From PALSA-1355 sp041499515 (lineage in GTDB: Bacteria > Planctomycetota > Planctomycetia > Pirellulales > PALSA-1355): 12,855 nucleotides of DNA. Made by a program: the position numbers and the translations under genes. Positions within the stretch are counted from its first letter, which is position 1, and each line of letters opens with the position of its first letter. The stretch covers positions 1 to 12,855 of the forward strand of contig JBGQKM010000177.1 in the NCBI GenBank assembly GCA_041499515.1, written 5' to 3'. The notes under the pieces are model-generated. The model was given only the letters and a program-made list of their open reading frames with translations. It had not been told where the DNA came from and did no database searches. Of this stretch, positions 7,437 through 12,855 are shown in pieces.

Positions 7437-7465
7437 CCGGCGCGGAAAGTGATTTGGGAGAATTC

Positions 7466-8770
<1,305 letters not shown>

Positions 8771-8779
<9 letters not shown>

Positions 8780-8806
8780 GGGCGATGTGGTAAGCCGGAT
8801 GTGGTA
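8771..8806 (+). repeat. Three 14-bp-spaced copies of ATGTGGTA at the helicase stop
   Basis: ATGTGGTA occurs at 8771-8778, 8785-8792 and 8799-8806. Each copy reads Met-Trp-stop (TAG, TAA, TAA). The 14-bp period puts the three copies in three different reading frames, so every frame leaving the helicase is closed within 30 bp. The first copy is the real end of the gene. Confidence 0.8.
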
Positions 8807-8824
8807 AACGGCTCGAATTGAATT

Positions 8825-8867
8825 AAAATGCCGCGGTGGTTTTCACAAGAAATCGCCGCGGCATTTT
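8825..8867. terminator. Strong symmetrical intrinsic terminator after helicase
   Basis: AAAATGCCGCGG (8825-8836) and CCGCGGCATTTT (8856-8867) are a perfect 12-bp inverted repeat with a 19-nt loop. The flanking A and T tracts make it work in either direction. It should end the helicase transcript and shield it from anything reading back from the right. Confidence 0.85.
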
Positions 8868-8870
8868 CAT

Positions 8871-8970
8871 GAGCCAGCGGACAAAACCGCCGGGGTCTGT
8901 CCCAATTTTGCGGAGTCCGCGGAGCAAAATGGGACTGTCCCCCTCTCCGAAAGGTTTTGTCCACCGGCTC
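8871..8970. repeat. REP/MITE-like 100-bp imperfect palindrome
   Basis: Outer arms 8871-8888 and 8953-8970 match inversely at 16 of 18 bases (core GGACAAAACC/GGTTTTGTCC). Inner arms 8892-8911 and 8924-8942 also match inversely with a few differences (GGGGTCTGTCCC against GGGACTGTCCCC, then ATTTTGC against GCAAAAT). The centre is a small CGGA-G-TCCG stem. Intergenic palindromes with GGGACAGTCCC-type cores are common in several bacterial phyla and often go with REP-associated tyrosine transposases (RAYT). No transposase is in this window. Confidence 0.75.
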
Positions 8971-8993
8971 TTATTTCAGCCGAGCCGGTGGAC
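8959..8993. repeat. Second hairpin sharing an arm with the REP-like element
   Basis: GTCCACCGGCTC (8959-8970) and GAGCCGGTGGAC (8982-8993) form a perfect 12-bp stem with an 11-nt loop. The left arm is also the right outer arm of the 8871-8970 palindrome. The two long hairpins therefore compete in single-stranded DNA or RNA. Confidence 0.8.
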
Positions 8994-9098
8994 CCGCGGT
9001 GGAACCATCCGGCGGCCAACTCGACTTCGCCTATTCCGCGGCCGGGCCTTGATCGTTCGTCGGTGGTGCGGCATATTCGAGTCGGAGGAGACAAGAAT

Positions 9099-9707
9099 AT
9101 GGCCGAGGTGATTCGCGTGTGGGGGGAGGGACGAACCGCCCTGCGGCGCCCGGAGGGGGAGCCGATCGACGTGCCGGAGGATTATGAGGAGATCGAGCCG
9201 GGCGACCCGTTCGTGACCCGGCACGTCAAGAAGTTGGCCGAGCGGGTCTTTTTGCGGATGAAAAAAACCAGCCGCCGATGGCCGTCGGCCGTGGTCGGGA
9301 TTCTGGCACCCAGGGCGATTGTCGCCCAGGTCCAGGCCGAAGCTCAGGCTACCCGCGACCGGCGGGCCGCCAAGAACGCGGTCGCCCAAGAGCGGCGGAA
9401 AAAGAAAGAGGAGCGCGACAACGCGTCACGCGTCGAAAGGCTCCGCGCTCTGTTGCCGGGCATGCCCGCGGACGACGCCCAGGCGATCGTGCAACGTGCG
9501 TTCGAGGTGGGCAGCGGTCGCGTGGGGCGCAGCTCGCGATTGGATGACGAGCGGAAACTGATCAATGCGACCAAGGCCCACATCCGCCACGCCTACACCG
9601 ATTATGACCTGTTGATGCTCGAAGGCTGGAGCCGCGAGGACGCCCGAGAGCATGTTCACGGCGCCGTGGCCGAGGTTTTTTTGACCTGGCAGGCGCCGCC
9701 AACGTGA
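9099..9707 (+). CDS. DUF2293-type protein of unknown function
   Basis: The protein has 202 residues. The start at ATG 9099 is chosen for the strong GGAGGAG at 9084-9090; the upstream ATG at 8988 lies inside the hairpin repeat. Residues 1-60 form an acidic N-terminus (VPEDYEEIEPGDP). Residues about 65-117 are Ala/Arg/Lys/Glu-rich and probably a basic coiled coil. Residues 118-197 look like a DUF2293 domain: LLPGMPADDA (118-127), GSGRVGR (138-144), HIRHAYTDYD (161-170) and a closing amphipathic helix. The domain name is from memory of its SGRVGR and HTDYD-like motifs. The biochemical role is not known. The charge pattern suggests nucleic-acid or ribosome contact, which is only an inference. The gene is followed 58 bp later by a same-strand membrane protein and may be co-transcribed with it. 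Confidence 0.7.
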   Translation: MAEVIRVWGEGRTALRRPEGEPIDVPEDYEEIEPGDPFVTRHVKKLAERVFLRMKKTSRRWPSAVVGILAPRAIVAQVQAEAQATRDRRAAKNAVAQERRKKKEERDNASRVERLRALLPGMPADDAQAIVQRAFEVGSGRVGRSSRLDDERKLINATKAHIRHAYTDYDLLMLEGWSREDAREHVHGAVAEVFLTWQAPPT

Positions 9708-9765
9708 TCGCCCGGCCCGGCTTTGATGTAAACTTTCAGAGGACGCTTGCAAGGAGACGCCTGCC

Positions 9766-10185
9766 ATGACGCGCACGACGGCCCTGGCGATTCTGTTGCG
9801 CGTGCTAGGCATCGCCGGCCTGTTCGCGCTGGTGGCCGTGGCGATGCCGATGTCGTGGATGGTCCAGACGCACCGCTGGCTTGGGCTGGGTGAGATGCCC
9901 AGCGACCCCGTGGTCGAGTACCTCGCACGCAGCGTTTCGCTGGCGTATGCCCTGTTTGGCGCTTTCTTTCTGGTATTGGCGGCCGATTTGGAACGTTATC
10001 GTCCGTTGGTGCGGTGGCTGGGCGTCTTAATCGCGCTGTTGGGCGCGGTCCTGCTCGGCGTTGACGTGCGGGCCGGAATGCCGACCTGGTGGATTGCCGT
10101 CGAGGGGCCGTTTTCGATCGGTTGCGGCCTGTTGATTTATTATCTGGCCGGCCGCAAGAGCGTCGCGCCGGCAGGGCGAAAATAA
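9766..10185 (+). CDS. Small four-helix inner-membrane protein, function unknown
   Basis: The protein has 139 residues, with AAGGAG at 9751-9756, nine bases before ATG 9766. Four hydrophobic segments are visible: about 7-29, 52-72, 83-103 and 108-130, with a short soluble loop after the first (QTHRWLGLGEMPSDP) and a basic C-terminal tail (GRKSVAPAGRK). By the positive-inside pattern both ends are probably cytoplasmic. No catalytic or transport motif is visible. I have seen similar small proteins in planctomycete genomes but cannot name a family. It may share a transcript with the DUF2293-type gene, 58 bp upstream. Confidence 0.75.
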   Translation: MTRTTALAILLRVLGIAGLFALVAVAMPMSWMVQTHRWLGLGEMPSDPVVEYLARSVSLAYALFGAFFLVLAADLERYRPLVRWLGVLIALLGAVLLGVDVRAGMPTWWIAVEGPFSIGCGLLIYYLAGRKSVAPAGRK

Positions 10186-10222
10186 AAACCCCGCCCGAGT
10201 CTTTCGACCTGGGCGGGGTTTG
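10180..10222 (-). terminator. Terminator of the rRNA operon, overlapping the end of the membrane-protein gene
   Basis: AACCCCGCCC (10187-10196) and GGGCGGGGTT (10211-10220) form a 10-bp stem with an inner GTC-TTTC-GAC hairpin. Read on the minus strand, the stem is followed by TTTTTATTTT (down to about 10180), a good intrinsic terminator placed 12 nt past the 5S gene. On the plus strand the tail is only TTTGGTGT, so it may serve the membrane-protein gene weakly. Confidence 0.88.
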
Positions 10223-10231
10223 GTGTAAAAA

Positions 10232-10339
10232 ATCCGGCGATACCTACTCTCGCACTTTGGGTACTACCATCGGCTCTGAAAGCTTAACTACCGTGTTCGG
10301 AATGGGAACGGGTGTGGCCTTTCAAATATGGTCACCGGA
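10232..10339 (-). rRNA. rrf: 5S ribosomal RNA
   Basis: Read from 10339 to 10232, the sequence has the closing helix TCCGGTGA/TCGCCGGA. It contains the universal core around CACACCCGTTCCCATTCCG, AACACGGTAGTTAAGC and GATGGTAGTACC. The length of about 108 nt is normal, at the short end. The ends are set by the closing helix and could be off by a base or two. It lies downstream of 23S in the same transcript and just before the terminator. Confidence 0.95.
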
Positions 10340-10343
10340 AAGA

Positions 10344-10378
10344 GGCCGCCCGGGCCGACAATGAGGCGCCGGGCGGCC
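10344..10378. repeat. Stable hairpin in the 23S-5S spacer
   Basis: GGCCGCCCGG (10344-10353) and CCGGGCGGCC (10369-10378) form a perfect 10-bp stem with a 15-nt loop, starting five bases from the 5S 5' end. It is likely an RNase processing signal. The spacer also contains CTTGGCC (10421-10427), a copy-inverse of GGCCAAG at the 23S 3' end (10461-10467), and CCAACG/CGTTGG (10427-10432 and 10447-10452). Confidence 0.65.
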
Positions 10379-10458
10379 GATGGTTGTTGCTTGAGTGGGT
10401 CCTGGTATTTTTTCAAGGTTCTTGGCCCAACGACATCGATCAAGAGCGTTGGATATAT

Positions 10459-12855
<2,397 letters not shown>

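Larger units (their letters stand above)
6831..7465. other. Long spacer and helicase 5' leader
   Basis: This 635-bp stretch has no gene I can support. The left part (6831-7064) shows nothing clear. The right part holds a promoter (7065-7092), an attenuator-like hairpin (7117-7150), a second stem with CTCGTC (7221-7226) and GACGAG (7241-7246) around an inner CAC-TTTA-GTG hairpin, a T-rich patch at 7400-7413, and a 16-bp palindrome (7421-7436) just ahead of the helicase ribosome binding site. An in-frame open extension from 7208 into the helicase does not resemble any helicase N-terminus. Confidence 0.6.
8780..9098. other. Spacer between helicase and DUF2293-type gene
   Basis: This 319-bp spacer holds the repeat copies after the helicase stop, the terminator at 8825-8867 and the REP/MITE-like element at 8871-8993. 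The rest (8994-9083) shows no clear promoter. The frame of the downstream gene is open back to 8988 but only becomes protein-like at 9099. Confidence 0.65.

Noticed and set aside
7208..7465. In-frame 86-codon N-terminal extension of the helicase
   Set aside because: It has no ribosome binding site or helicase-like sequence, and it overlaps leader hairpins. The family N-terminus and a good GGGAG site are at 7466.
8988..9098. Upstream ATG for the DUF2293-type gene
   Set aside because: It lies inside the arm of a hairpin repeat and has no Shine-Dalgarno site, whereas GGAGGAG precedes 9099.

Overview
The window looks like a high-GC chromosomal stretch from a planctomycete, probably of the Pirellulales group. 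This is inferred from the gene set: a membrane-tethered prenyltransferase/squalene-cyclase-like repeat protein with a Pro/Ala-rich tail, a secreted CehA/McbA-type metallohydrolase, long structured spacers, mostly single-gene transcripts on alternating strands, and a left-edge protein with an 'RRPFEPFAIRLADGHSVP' sequence of a kind I associate with planctomycetes. It is a housekeeping and accessory mix rather than an island. I see no transposase, phage, CRISPR or toxin-antitoxin gene.

Layout, left to right. Positions 1-90 (minus) hold the 5' end of a small hypothetical gene. Positions 117-237 (minus) hold an initiator tRNA-Met with its own intrinsic terminator and a plausible promoter. A 577-residue prenyltransferase-like membrane protein (612-2345, plus) converges on a 763-residue secreted CehA/McbA-family metallohydrolase (2378-4669, minus). 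An FkbM-family methyltransferase (5036-5749, plus) converges on an Ldh-family NAD(P)-dependent oxidoreductase (5781-6830, minus). A 635-bp spacer then carries a good sigma70-like promoter, an attenuator-like hairpin and a 16-bp perfect palindrome. It leads into a DEAD-box RNA helicase (7466-8779, plus), which ends in a three-fold 14-bp repeat and a strong symmetrical terminator. A 100-bp REP/MITE-like inverted-repeat element follows, then a DUF2293-type protein (9099-9707, plus) and a four-helix membrane protein (9766-10185, plus). The right end, on the minus strand, is the 3' part of a ribosomal RNA operon: 23S rRNA (running off the window), a structured spacer, 5S rRNA, and a terminator shared with the end of the membrane-protein gene.

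The protein genes do not form an obvious pathway. Translation and RNA metabolism is the only shared theme (initiator tRNA, RNA helicase, 23S-5S rRNA), and that may be chance. I did not find a convincing new multi-gene system. The most interesting signals are non-coding: the initiator tRNA's altered 'three G:C' anticodon stem, the long structured leader of the helicase, and the REP-like element whose right arm can form two alternative hairpins.
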